A DNA stretch of 64,000 bases, from positions 1 through 64,000 of the forward strand of contig JAIKWH010000005.1 in assembly GCA_024684955.1 (NCBI GenBank), read 5' to 3'. Both the position numbers and the translations under genes were made by a program. The notes beneath the pieces were generated by a model, which searched no databases, was not told where the DNA came from, and saw only the letters and a program-made list of their open reading frames with translations. Source of the stretch: Pseudobutyrivibrio sp. (lineage in GTDB: Bacteria > Bacillota > Clostridia > Lachnospirales > Lachnospiraceae). Shown here piece after piece: positions 1-8,588 of this stretch (the first letter of the stretch is position 1; each line of letters starts with the position of its first letter).

Positions 1-99
1 GAATTTGTGAGGACGCAGGCGTGAGCCGACAGGACGTCGGCGAGAGCACGACAGTGACAGGACGTCGCATAAAGTGCGGCGCCTGCGTCCCACAAATTC
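1..99. repeat. Nested inverted repeat, about 99 bp
   Basis: The two ends (about 1-20 and 80-99) are reverse complements over about 20 bp with one bulged A. Inside are a small hairpin (GCCGAC/GTCGGC near 25-40) and two exact copies of a 12-bp word, GACAGGACGTCG, at 28-39 and 56-67. It encodes no plausible protein and is much richer in GC than its surroundings. It could be a dispersed non-autonomous repeat or a structured RNA. It begins at base 1, so it may extend beyond the window. Confidence 0.6.
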
Positions 100-401
100 A
101 CTTTGTCGCATTTCTTATTGAACGGAGAGGTAAAGCAACTATCTCCTAAAGGACCTGCAAGATAATAAAAAAACCTAGAGTGTCTGTGTCAGTCCCACAT
201 TTTTTTGAATTGTAAAACCAGTTAAAAGACAGGTATGTGATGCTCCCTTGGGGCAATAAGAAAAACTTGAATTTTCCGGCTGATTGTCAGAGAATATGGG
301 GCCAAGGCCTTAGAGAGACTTTTAGTCTGTAGACGGCAGTGGTATGGGGCCTGGCGGGGCCGGGGAGGCTATTGCCTGAATTGGTGTGTGGGCCCCAATA
401 T
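100..401. other. Gene-free stretch, possible structured RNA
   Basis: No credible open frame is seen. Local features are the complementary pairs 194-199/387-392 and 252-258/370-376, a small hairpin near 317-327, a repeated word TATGGGGCC (near 295 and 344) and a GC-rich patch at 344-370. It ends at a strong terminator that would also work for + strand transcription. A non-coding RNA (for example of the 6S kind) is possible, but no family signature was recognised. Confidence 0.3.
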
Positions 402-435
402 AAAAGGATGCACGTAAATTGTGCATCCTTTTTTA
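402..435. terminator. Bidirectional intrinsic terminator
   Basis: A perfect 12-bp stem, AAAAGGATGCAC with GTGCATCCTTTT, has a 7-nt loop and a T-run on both strands. It lies immediately 3' of the minus-strand aminotransferase (stop at 440-442) and would also stop any + strand transcript from 100-400. Confidence 0.85.
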
Positions 436-439
436 GTAT

Positions 440-1534
440 CTATTGGTCACGTAAGAGGATTGAGGATAGTTTGTCGTTGTCCGCCCTGTTCATGAAGCAG
501 AAACGGATGTAGTTTTCACCTAGGTATGGGAAGGTGGAGCAATCTCGGATCATGCAGCATTCTTTGATGCATCTGTCAAAGAGGTCGCCACTGGTTAGGC
601 CATCCTTGGTGATTTTGAGTAGCATAAAGTTTCCCTGGGGCCAGAATGGCTTGTACATATTAGAATGGAGGAAGAGGTCGTACATTCTCTTTCTTTCCTT
701 GGCTATCAGTTCTCTGGTTTCGTGGATGTAGGACTGGTCTGCAAACATTATGTTGCCGGCGATTACGGCTATAGAGTTAATTGACCATGGGTCCTTGCGC
801 TGGTTCATGACCTGCATCAAGTCCCTGTTAGAGCAGACGGCATAGCCCAGTCTAAGACCTGGGGCTGCGAAAAATTTGCTGGTTCCTCTTAATATTACGA
901 TGTTTTCGTAGGTTCGGGTGAGAGGGATAGATGTGATCTCCTCCAGGTTTTCTGCAAATTCTACGTAGGTTTCGTCAACCATTACAAAGATGTTTTTTTC
1001 TTTGCAGGCATCCAGAATTTTTCTCATCTGGTGATTGTTTACTGCAGATCCTGTAGGATTGTTTGGGTTGCAGAGCACAATCAAATCTATGTTTTCACTT
1101 AATTTGCTAATAAAGTTGTCTACATCAAGGGCAAAGTTGTTTTCTTCTGTGAGAGGGTAGTAAATTGTTTTGCCACCACCTAAGGCTATCTCTCTTTCGT
1201 ACTCGGAGTAGGTAGGTCCAAGGACCAGAGCCTTGGCAGGCTTTTGGATTTGGATAAAGAGAGAGATGAGTTCTGTTGATCCATTTCCCACGATTATATT
1301 GTCTACCTCTGTGGAGCAGTAGTCTGCAATGCTCTGTCTGAGAGAGACATAATCCCTGTCAGGATATGTTGTAATACAGTCTATATGGGACGCAAGTTCT
1401 TCTCTGAGTTTTGGAGAAATCCCAAGGGGATTCACATTGGCAGAAAAACTTACGATATTTTCTTTCTTGATTCCATAAATTTTTTCGATTTTCTCTAAGT
1501 CGCTACCATGGAAATGGTCTTTATGTCTAATCAT
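440..1534 (-). CDS. PLP-dependent aminotransferase, HisC/CobD-like
   Basis: A 364-residue fold-type I aminotransferase. The N-terminal HGSD and SANVNPLG motifs, CNPNNPTG (about 155-162), DETY (about 187-190) and the PLP-lysine motif GTSKFFAAPGLRLGY (Lys about 220) are all visible. This pattern fits histidinol-phosphate aminotransferase and threonine-phosphate decarboxylase (CobD) relatives. The NPLG-type N-terminus leans toward CobD, but no cobalamin genes are nearby, so the substrate is open. The start at 1534 is set by an AGGAGGC ribosome binding site at 1541-1547; a longer reading frame to 1618 has no such site. It ends at the terminator at 402-435 and is divergent from the next gene. Confidence 0.85.
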   Translation of the reverse strand: MIRHKDHFHGSDLEKIEKIYGIKKENIVSFSANVNPLGISPKLREELASHIDCITTYPDRDYVSLRQSIADYCSTEVDNIIVGNGSTELISLFIQIQKPAKALVLGPTYSEYEREIALGGGKTIYYPLTEENNFALDVDNFISKLSENIDLIVLCNPNNPTGSAVNNHQMRKILDACKEKNIFVMVDETYVEFAENLEEITSIPLTRTYENIVILRGTSKFFAAPGLRLGYAVCSNRDLMQVMNQRKDPWSINSIAVIAGNIMFADQSYIHETRELIAKERKRMYDLFLHSNMYKPFWPQGNFMLLKITKDGLTSGDLFDRCIKECCMIRDCSTFPYLGENYIRFCFMNRADNDKLSSILLRDQ

Positions 1535-1560
1535 TTTATAGCCTCCTGATATTTGCACTA

Positions 1561-1589
1561 ATTCTAACACCAGATTAATTATTAGGCAA
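1561..1589 (-). promoter_or_regulatory. Candidate sigma-A promoter for the aminotransferase
   Basis: Read on the minus strand, TTGCCT (1589-1584) and TAGAAT (1566-1561) are separated by 17 bp, about 14 bases ahead of the ribosome binding site. The match is moderate only. Confidence 0.4.
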
Positions 1590-1726
1590 TTAAATGCATG
1601 ATAGAAAAAAACTTTCAATACAGCTAAATTTGCTTATGTCATATATTCCAAAACACAATATCTTGTAGTAAAATATAGATATTATGGGATGAGAATACTT
1701 AAATTTATTTTAAGGGAGCAAATGTT

Positions 1727-4700
1727 TTGAGAAAGAGAATCTATCGAATTTCTGAAGATAAATTCGACGACTTAAAACCGAATATTGTATTTGAGCAGAC
1801 TGAGATTGTAGATGATTGCTATACATCAGAAAAGTATCAGGGCAAGATTTCATTTTTTACAGATAATGGGGTCAGTGCCAGAGGGGCTGTTTATTGTGAC
1901 AGTCCATATGTAGAGCTGCCTGAGCCTATGTTTTCTGGAGAAAAGGTGACCATTCCTTTTGTGATTGACAACTACAATTTCAAGTCAGGAGAGGCCCTTG
2001 TAGGCAAGTTTACCCTTGTTTTCTATGGACTTGAAAAGGAAATACCTTTTAGGATTACCTACACCAAGAGAGCTTTGAGCGTCTCTACTGGTGAGCTTAT
2101 TTCTCTCCAGGATTTTAGTGACTTTGCCCAGGCCCATTTTACCGAGGCCTGCAATATATTTTATTCTGATAGGTTTGCTGATTTTATAGACAATTTTGAT
2201 CCAAAGACTAGGCTCATTTACAGGGCTTTTAAGGCTGCGCCTATTAGCAAGTCTTCCTTGGATGAATTCCTGGTTGCCTGTGACTTTAAGAGGAAAATGA
2301 CCTTTGACCTGACTGAGCGCCAGGACACTTACTATGAGGTATCTGAAAACATTAGGGGGTCAGTGGAAATCACCCGCAGTACCTGGGGATATATTGATAT
2401 CAGAGTTTCCTCTGATGCAGATTTTGTCTCTGTGGAAAAGGAGAATATCACTTCCGACTTTTTCCTGGGCAGTATATTCAATATGAATTACTACATCCAC
2501 AAGGAACTGATGCACCCTGGTCTCAATTTCGCAAAACTGTCCTTCGATTTTGCAGATGTTCATAAGGAAATTACCATTCTTGCCAGCGTTGACAGGGATG
2601 ATTATAAGGTCTCGAGCCCTAGCATTACCAGGGACAAGGCCTATCTACAGCTATGCCGTGATTACGAAAGCTATAGGCTAAAAAAGATCCCTCTGGGGGC
2701 TTGGGTCAAGAATTCTCTCGATATTATTGAGGGACTAGACATAAAAGAGGAGGATGAAAATTTCTTCCTTTTGATCAAGGCCATGATTTTTGTTTTAAAC
2801 AAGCAAAAGCAGGAGGCCCTGTGGATTATCCAGGATCTAAAGAGGACCATCGAGGACAAGAGGAGTACAGATTGGGCTTTTCTGCTCTATCTATGCACTC
2901 TTATAGAGCCAGAGGAATCCTATGTTGACAAACTGACAGAAAATATTGAGAGCATCTTTTTGGAGCACCCAAAAGATGTTAGAATTTTCTGGTTTTTACT
3001 ATTTTTACGCAAGGAATATTTTAAGAATTCCTCAGAAAAACTCAGGGATATTTTTGAGTGGATTGACCAGGGCAAGGAGAGTCCTCTTTTATACATAGAG
3101 GCTTATTACACCTACCTGCAGGACCCATATCTTATCTCTAGTTTGGACGACCACACCCTAAAGATTTTGGCCTACGCCACCAAACGAAATGTTGTAACTC
3201 GTGACATGGCTGTGCAGATGATCCATGTATTAGAGTCTGAAAGAGTTTACAATCCAAAGGCTTTTCCTATTTTGGCAAAGTGCTATGAGGTCTATCCAGA
3301 CCTGCAGTTGCTTTTATCTATAGTTACTTACTTGCTTAAAAGCCCAACTGTGGAGGATGAGTTTTTGCCATGGCTTAGGCTTGCTATTGAAAACAACCTC
3401 CATGTGTCAGGCATATTTGAAGCCTATATGATGGCTTTGCCTAGCCAGTCTGTGGAGAAATTGCCACAGTTGATAACCATGTTCTTTAGGTACAACAACG
3501 ATTTGCCTTGGGACAAAAAGGCCCTGCTTTATGCCAATATTATTCTCCATAAAAAGGAGGATAGGGGTACCTACAATCAATACGAAAAGGCTATTGAAAA
3601 CTTTACCCTAGATCAGTTGAGACTAAAGAGATTGGATGACAACCTGGCTATTTGTTATCAAAACCTGATGGAAGATGGCATATTTGATGAGGGGGTAGCA
3701 AAAATTTATGCCGAGTTAATCTGCAAGAAAAAACTCATTGTGCCATCTGGCAGGCCAAAGAGAGCCCTTATCTACTTCAAAGAATTCAAGGCCAACAAGG
3801 TTGTTAACCTTAATAATAACTTTGCCTACATTGATTGCCTTGGACAGGAGCCAGTCATTCTTTTAGAAAATGAAAATGGAATTCTTTTCTATGACGAGAA
3901 TGCCTACATGCTGGAGGATGTCCTACAATCTGATGAATACTTGGCTAAATTAAGGCAACTTTGCCCAGACAATATGGCCTTTGTCCTTAGAGATTTTTCT
4001 TCCTCTAGCCAGGCATCTGAATTGGATTCAAACCTCCTGCCATCGGCAGAGAGGATTCTCCATTCCTCAGATATTGCCCCAGGCTACAAGAACAAACTAT
4101 ATCCTCTTTTGGTTTCTTACCTTAGAATCCACAACAGGGAGGATGTGCTGGTAAAACACTTTATCAATGAGGCGGACCTTACAAAACTATCGGCAGCGGT
4201 TATAGCTGACGTTTTGGATGTGTTTATTACAGCAGGCAAATACGAAGAGGCCTACTATATGATGAAGCACACCAATGGCACTATGCTAAAAGATGATGTG
4301 GCTTCCAAACTCTTTAGGTTTTTAATTAATAAAAAGGACGAGAATAGACCTGAGGATTTCCTGATTACCTGGGTGGCAAAACTGGTGGAGAGTGGAAAGA
4401 CTCACTCAGACCTCCTTTATTTCCTCATTAGATATTATGTGGGACCTACCAAACTTATGCTTTTAATCTACAAGGAGTCAAAGGAACTTAATCTGGACCT
4501 GGTAGATTTCTCCGAGCGCATCATAATCCAAATGCTTTATCGGGACCTCCTGGAGGAGCCTATCAATGATATTTTTGACACCTATATGGGCCGCAAAAAT
4601 AACAAGATGGTTGTGGAGGCTTTCTTGACCTACGAGTCTCACGAGTACTTGTCAGGGGAGAGAGAGATCAGGGACAATATATTTGAATACATTACCGATA

Positions 4701-5266
4701 GGCTCAAGACTGGAAAGAGTTTTAATGAGTCTATGCGTATTGCCTTGCTAAAATATCTCTGCCTCAACAAGGATATTTCTCCAGACCAGTTAGATGTTTT
4801 GGATGTGCTTTTGGCTGACTCGATTATAAAGAATCAATACTTTGGATTCTTTAAATTCTGCCACAATGACCTGAGGGTCAAATACCATCTCTACGACAAA
4901 TTCTTTGTAGAATACAAGGGCAAAAAGCAGGGCCAGGTCAGCATTTTATACTCTATCAATGGAGTGGAGCATGGGGCTGAGGACATGATAGAAATGTATG
5001 ATGGCCTCTATGTAAAGCAGTTTATTCTCTTCTTTGGAGATGAATTAAAATACGAGATATATGATGAATCTGCGGATGCTAATCCTGCAGTGTCAGAAAA
5101 ATATGTCAAGGGCGATGATGTGGATGATACGTCAGAGGGCAGATTTGGACTGATGAATTCTATTTCTCGCCATGGATTCTATAGGGATAGAGATGGTTTT
5201 GCATCCGACCTCAAGAAATATCAGGGTCTGGATGTGGTCACCAAGGAATTATTTACCACTATTTAG
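1727..5266 (+). CDS. Giant DUF5717-like protein, unknown function
   Basis: A 1179-residue protein starting with TTG, about 9 bases after the ribosome binding site AAGGGAG. The first ~290 residues alternate short beta-strand-like segments, suggestive of two Ig-like beta-sandwich domains. From about 300 to 1000 it is almost entirely helical with a repeat-like texture (TPR/HEAT-like solenoid), and the last ~130 residues become beta-rich again. There is no signal peptide or membrane segment. It resembles the large DUF5717 proteins of Lachnospiraceae, a call made from memory of that family. The next gene follows 8 bases later, so the pair is very likely co-transcribed. The function is unknown; a scaffold or substrate-handling role is inference. 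Confidence 0.75.
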   Translation: MRKRIYRISEDKFDDLKPNIVFEQTEIVDDCYTSEKYQGKISFFTDNGVSARGAVYCDSPYVELPEPMFSGEKVTIPFVIDNYNFKSGEALVGKFTLVFYGLEKEIPFRITYTKRALSVSTGELISLQDFSDFAQAHFTEACNIFYSDRFADFIDNFDPKTRLIYRAFKAAPISKSSLDEFLVACDFKRKMTFDLTERQDTYYEVSENIRGSVEITRSTWGYIDIRVSSDADFVSVEKENITSDFFLGSIFNMNYYIHKELMHPGLNFAKLSFDFADVHKEITILASVDRDDYKVSSPSITRDKAYLQLCRDYESYRLKKIPLGAWVKNSLDIIEGLDIKEEDENFFLLIKAMIFVLNKQKQEALWIIQDLKRTIEDKRSTDWAFLLYLCTLIEPEESYVDKLTENIESIFLEHPKDVRIFWFLLFLRKEYFKNSSEKLRDIFEWIDQGKESPLLYIEAYYTYLQDPYLISSLDDHTLKILAYATKRNVVTRDMAVQMIHVLESERVYNPKAFPILAKCYEVYPDLQLLLSIVTYLLKSPTVEDEFLPWLRLAIENNLHVSGIFEAYMMALPSQSVEKLPQLITMFFRYNNDLPWDKKALLYANIILHKKEDRGTYNQYEKAIENFTLDQLRLKRLDDNLAICYQNLMEDGIFDEGVAKIYAELICKKKLIVPSGRPKRALIYFKEFKANKVVNLNNNFAYIDCLGQEPVILLENENGILFYDENAYMLEDVLQSDEYLAKLRQLCPDNMAFVLRDFSSSSQASELDSNLLPSAERILHSSDIAPGYKNKLYPLLVSYLRIHNREDVLVKHFINEADLTKLSAAVIADVLDVFITAGKYEEAYYMMKHTNGTMLKDDVASKLFRFLINKKDENRPEDFLITWVAKLVESGKTHSDLLYFLIRYYVGPTKLMLLIYKESKELNLDLVDFSERIIIQMLYRDLLEEPINDIFDTYMGRKNNKMVVEAFLTYESHEYLSGEREIRDNIFEYITDRLKTGKSFNESMRIALLKYLCLNKDISPDQLDVLDVLLADSIIKNQYFGFFKFCHNDLRVKYHLYDKFFVEYKGKKQGQVSILYSINGVEHGAEDMIEMYDGLYVKQFILFFGDELKYEIYDESADANPAVSEKYVKGDDVDDTSEGRFGLMNSISRHGFYRDRDGFASDLKKYQGLDVVTKELFTTI

Positions 5267-5274
5267 GAGTAATT

Positions 5275-6513
5275 ATGGAAACAGAGCCAACAGTCATTGG
5301 CATAGATATAAGTGCCAAATGCTCAGTGATTAGTCTTTACAAATTAAATATGAATGAGCCGGCTACTGTCAGCACTGTGTTGGGACAGGAGAATTATGCC
5401 ATCCCTACCGTACTTGCTAAAAAGCCAGACATTGGCCAGTGGTATTTTGGTGATGAGGCCATTAAAAAATCCCGGACCAGAGAGGCTGTATTGGTGGAGG
5501 ACCTATACAACCTGGCTCTAAGGAATGAATCTGTCTATGTGGATGGACAGGAGTATTTGGCCAGAGACCTGATGGTTATTTACTTTAAAAAGTTGTTTTC
5601 CATCCCAGGGCCCATGGCAGCCATATCCTCAGTGGCAAAACTCGCCATTTCTGTTACAAATATTAGTTTTGAGACAATGGAGATGATGAATTACATTGCT
5701 TCAAAACTGGATATAGAGCCGGACAACCTTATTTTGATGGATAGGCAGGAGAGTTTTTATTACTACAGCCTCTCCCAGAGACCTGACCTCTTTTTGTATG
5801 ATGTGGCCCTGTTTGACTACACTGGACCTAACCTGGTTTCAATGATGCTCAGCAGAAACACAAATACCAGACCCCAGATGATAAATATCGATGTGGCCAA
5901 CCACGGAGAGATTTTTGATGACAGGGATTCTCGTTTTGAGAACATAGCAAAAGAGACTTTTGGCTCTGCAGTGGTTTCCTCTGTGTATCTGGTGGGTGAT
6001 GGCTTTGATGGAGACTGGATGAAGACATCCCTTTCATACTTGTGCAAGGGCAGAAAGGTCTTTCTTGGAAAAAATCTATATTCCAAGGGAGCCTGCTACG
6101 GGGCCTTTATCAAGGAGGGTAAAAGGGATTGGCCATTTATCTACATTGGAGACAATGACCTAAAGGTCAACCTGTCTATTAAAATATTAGATAATAACGA
6201 AATGAAATTTTTCTCACTGATTGATGCTGGAGAATCCTGGTACGACACAAAGGGGGAGTGCGAGGTTATTCTGGATGGCAAAGCAGAGATTGAGTTTTAT
6301 GTCCAAAGGCCCGAGTCCAGAGAGGCCCACATAGAACTATTGGAATTGACTGACCTGCCATACAACAGGGAAAACAGGACCACTAGACTTAGGATAGAGG
6401 CCACAGCCATATCCGACAAATCCATTACAATTACAATTACAGACCTGGGATTTGGGGAGATTTCTCCTTCCTCTGGTCTTACTTGGAACCATACAATCAC
6501 AGTTAGCAATTAG
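5275..6513 (+). CDS. Divergent Hsp70/actin-fold protein (DUF5716-like)
   Basis: 412 residues. It carries recognisable traces of the Hsp70/actin ATPase fold: a phosphate-1-like motif IGIDISAKCSVIS (8-20), an Hsp70-like YAIPTVLA (41-48) followed by WYFGDEA (56-62), a phosphate-2-like strand VALFDYTGPNLVSMML (177-192) and an adenosine-type motif VYLVGDGFDGDW (237-248) followed by GACYGAF (272-278). The usual DLGTT and DLGGGT loops are eroded, so hydrolysis is doubtful. The last ~130 residues look beta-rich, as in a substrate-binding or Ig-like domain. It matches what I recall of DUF5716, found beside DUF5717. It lies 8 bases after the giant gene and 4 before the TPR-like gene. Cytoplasmic. Confidence 0.75.
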   Translation: METEPTVIGIDISAKCSVISLYKLNMNEPATVSTVLGQENYAIPTVLAKKPDIGQWYFGDEAIKKSRTREAVLVEDLYNLALRNESVYVDGQEYLARDLMVIYFKKLFSIPGPMAAISSVAKLAISVTNISFETMEMMNYIASKLDIEPDNLILMDRQESFYYYSLSQRPDLFLYDVALFDYTGPNLVSMMLSRNTNTRPQMINIDVANHGEIFDDRDSRFENIAKETFGSAVVSSVYLVGDGFDGDWMKTSLSYLCKGRKVFLGKNLYSKGACYGAFIKEGKRDWPFIYIGDNDLKVNLSIKILDNNEMKFFSLIDAGESWYDTKGECEVILDGKAEIEFYVQRPESREAHIELLELTDLPYNRENRTTRLRIEATAISDKSITITITDLGFGEISPSSGLTWNHTITVSN

Positions 6514-6517
6514 GATT

Positions 6518-7348
6518 ATGAGCACATTAATTTATTGTCAAAATCAAATAGCGGCTTCACCTTATTATATTGAGGAGGCATCTTTAAATGTTTATTCCTT
6601 GGAGGAAATATCTTATTTCATCCTTAATAACGTTTATTTGCTCTCCAATAAATTTATGTCCTATGACCTGTGTAATTGGATTGGGAGAGAACTGAAAGAG
6701 AAAAAACTTTCCGAGGATCTTTCTTCTCTAGTACAAAACAATGCTCCCCTCCATATTTTTGTGGGACATATTCTCTCTAGCAATGGCTATTCCAGTCAAA
6801 AGGAGATTAAGGATACCCTAAATCTTGTGGCCACCTTTGAAAACAAATCAGAGGCGGAGAGAAAGAAGATGAGGGCTGACAGGCTCATGGCTGCTGATAG
6901 GATAGTGGATGCCATATATGAGTATGAGAGCCTCCTGGCCGATGATGTGACCAAGACCATGTCCACGGTGGTGGAGGGGGATGTATATCACAATCTGGGC
7001 ACAGCCTTTGCCAGATTATTCCTCTTTGACCAGGCCACCAGGTGTTTTGATGAGGCCTACAAGAGAAACAAGAAAAAGGCTTCTCTTTCTCAGCTTTTGT
7101 TTACCCTCAAATGTAAAAGGGATTCCCAGGCTTTTGAGGATTATATTGCCAAATACCAAATTCCAAAGGAATTTGTAGAAGAAATAAATAGGACTGTCAG
7201 CGATATCAATGGTAAAGCTGAGATTACTTCCTTCGACAAGGCTATCAATGACTTACAGTTTGATGAGAATCTGGACAAGTTTTATGATGGGGTAAAGGAC
7301 ACTATTTCACAGTGGAAGAAGGAATACATTAAACTTTGTACAATTTAA
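6518..7348 (+). CDS. TPR-like helical protein, unknown function
   Basis: 276 residues from ATG 6518; an upstream in-frame extension to 6452 runs into the preceding gene and is unlikely. It is mostly alpha-helical. A TPR-like pair can be read at about 120-205 (helices around IYEYESLLADD, VYHNLGTAFARLFLFDQATRCFDEAYKRN), including the typical G-x-A-F and A-x-x-x-F-x-x-A spacings. No signal peptide or membrane segment. It lies 4 bases after the Hsp70-fold gene, so the two are probably translationally coupled. A TPR protein beside an Hsp70-like protein suggests a co-chaperone-like partner, but this is inference. Confidence 0.7.
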   Translation: MSTLIYCQNQIAASPYYIEEASLNVYSLEEISYFILNNVYLLSNKFMSYDLCNWIGRELKEKKLSEDLSSLVQNNAPLHIFVGHILSSNGYSSQKEIKDTLNLVATFENKSEAERKKMRADRLMAADRIVDAIYEYESLLADDVTKTMSTVVEGDVYHNLGTAFARLFLFDQATRCFDEAYKRNKKKASLSQLLFTLKCKRDSQAFEDYIAKYQIPKEFVEEINRTVSDINGKAEITSFDKAINDLQFDENLDKFYDGVKDTISQWKKEYIKLCTI

Positions 7349-7361
7349 AGCAGGTGGTGTT

Positions 7362-8567
7362 ATGGGTTTATTTTCAAGGAGAAAATCAAAAAAAGAACTT
7401 CGTACAGCCAAAATAGATGATGCCTTTTCTAGGGTGTATTCCAAGATCGAATCCATTGATTCCTGGAAGGATCCTAAAAAATTAGAGCGATATATTTTGG
7501 ATTCCTGCGAGCAGATTATTGCCAGCACAAAGGAGATGGAGAGGCAAAAGAAAGAATATAGGGTTGTTACCTCATATTTAAATGACATTCAAACCCTAGA
7601 GACTTTGCCTGCCCAGACAGGAGCAGAACTTAAAAGCACTGCCAACAGGATTATTGAGCTGGACAATTCCATTAGTTCTGCCAAAACTATTCAAAGAAAT
7701 ATATCTGAGGACCAGTTTACTGTTATCTCAGAGGACGAGGCAAATATGCCGGAGATTATCAATCGCTTGGCCAGCGATGAAATCTACCAGGCAAAGTTAA
7801 AGAAAAACCTTTCCTACATGGAGGGGGAAAAGAGCAGGTGGACTATAGAAAGGGAAGAACTGACCTCCCAAAATGCTACTCTTAAAAGAGGGGCTATGCT
7901 GCTTATTACCACCTTTTTGGCTTTGATATTGCTGCTGGGTATAGTCATCATTTCCACCAGTGCGGACCTGACTATCTGGCTATATGTATTGTTTTTTATC
8001 TGTTCTTTGGGCGGCTTTATGATATTTATGCGCCAGTCCAGCATACAAAAAGAAAATCACGTGGCCATAGTTCATTTGAATCAGGCTATCTCTGTCCTCA
8101 ATGTGGAGAGGATGAAATATGTAAATGTGACAAATGGTATTGAGTACCAAAAGGAAAAGTACCATGTCCACGGCAGCGCAGAGTTGCAGTATGTGTGGGA
8201 GCAGTACATTGAAAAGGTCAAAGACCAGCAGAGATATATCCAAAACAATGATGATTTGGAATATTTTACAGGTAAACTGGAGAGAATGCTGTCTGATCTT
8301 AAACTAAATGATGACAAGATATGGATTAATCAAATTGAGAGCCTGGTCAACAAGGAGGACATGGCCTATTTGAGACACCAGTTAGTTATGAGAAGACAAA
8401 AGATTAGAAAGAGGCTGGAGGATAACAGGTCTCTGATTCAGGATGAGAGAAACGAAATTGAGCGACTGATGAAAACCCACGAACACTACCTGCCAGAGAT
8501 TCAGGAGATTATTAAATCTGTGGACAAGTTGTGCGGTACTTCTGCAAGTGCAGATATAAATTTTTAA
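7362..8567 (+). CDS. Coiled-coil protein with two membrane segments
   Basis: 401 residues, unknown family. A basic N-terminus (FSRRKSKKE) is followed by a long charged helical region (15-175), two adjacent hydrophobic segments (about 177-199 and 203-223) forming a membrane hairpin, and a second long helical, charged region (230-390). Both soluble parts should lie on the cytoplasmic side, as in a membrane-anchored coiled-coil scaffold. The start ATG 7362 follows a GGTGG-type site 13 bases after the TPR-like gene, so it belongs to the same operon. It may tether the Hsp70-fold/TPR proteins to the membrane (inference). Confidence 0.7.
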   Translation: MGLFSRRKSKKELRTAKIDDAFSRVYSKIESIDSWKDPKKLERYILDSCEQIIASTKEMERQKKEYRVVTSYLNDIQTLETLPAQTGAELKSTANRIIELDNSISSAKTIQRNISEDQFTVISEDEANMPEIINRLASDEIYQAKLKKNLSYMEGEKSRWTIEREELTSQNATLKRGAMLLITTFLALILLLGIVIISTSADLTIWLYVLFFICSLGGFMIFMRQSSIQKENHVAIVHLNQAISVLNVERMKYVNVTNGIEYQKEKYHVHGSAELQYVWEQYIEKVKDQQRYIQNNDDLEYFTGKLERMLSDLKLNDDKIWINQIESLVNKEDMAYLRHQLVMRRQKIRKRLEDNRSLIQDERNEIERLMKTHEHYLPEIQEIIKSVDKLCGTSASADINF

Positions 8568-8588
8568 ACGGTAACTTAGGAGAAAACA

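Noticed and set aside
28..67. Direct repeats considered as a CRISPR remnant
   Set aside because: Only two copies of 12 bases, with a 16-base gap and no cas genes; better explained as part of a nested inverted repeat.
100..401. 6S RNA, riboswitch or SRP RNA
   Set aside because: Some complementary pairs exist, but none of the conserved family signatures could be confirmed by eye.
534..731. Small + strand frame opposite the aminotransferase
   Set aside because: Lies inside the antisense strand of a gene with clear catalytic motifs.
1535..1618. N-terminal extension of the aminotransferase to 1618
   Set aside because: A strong AGGAGG site sits directly before the inner ATG at 1534, and the extension reads through that site.
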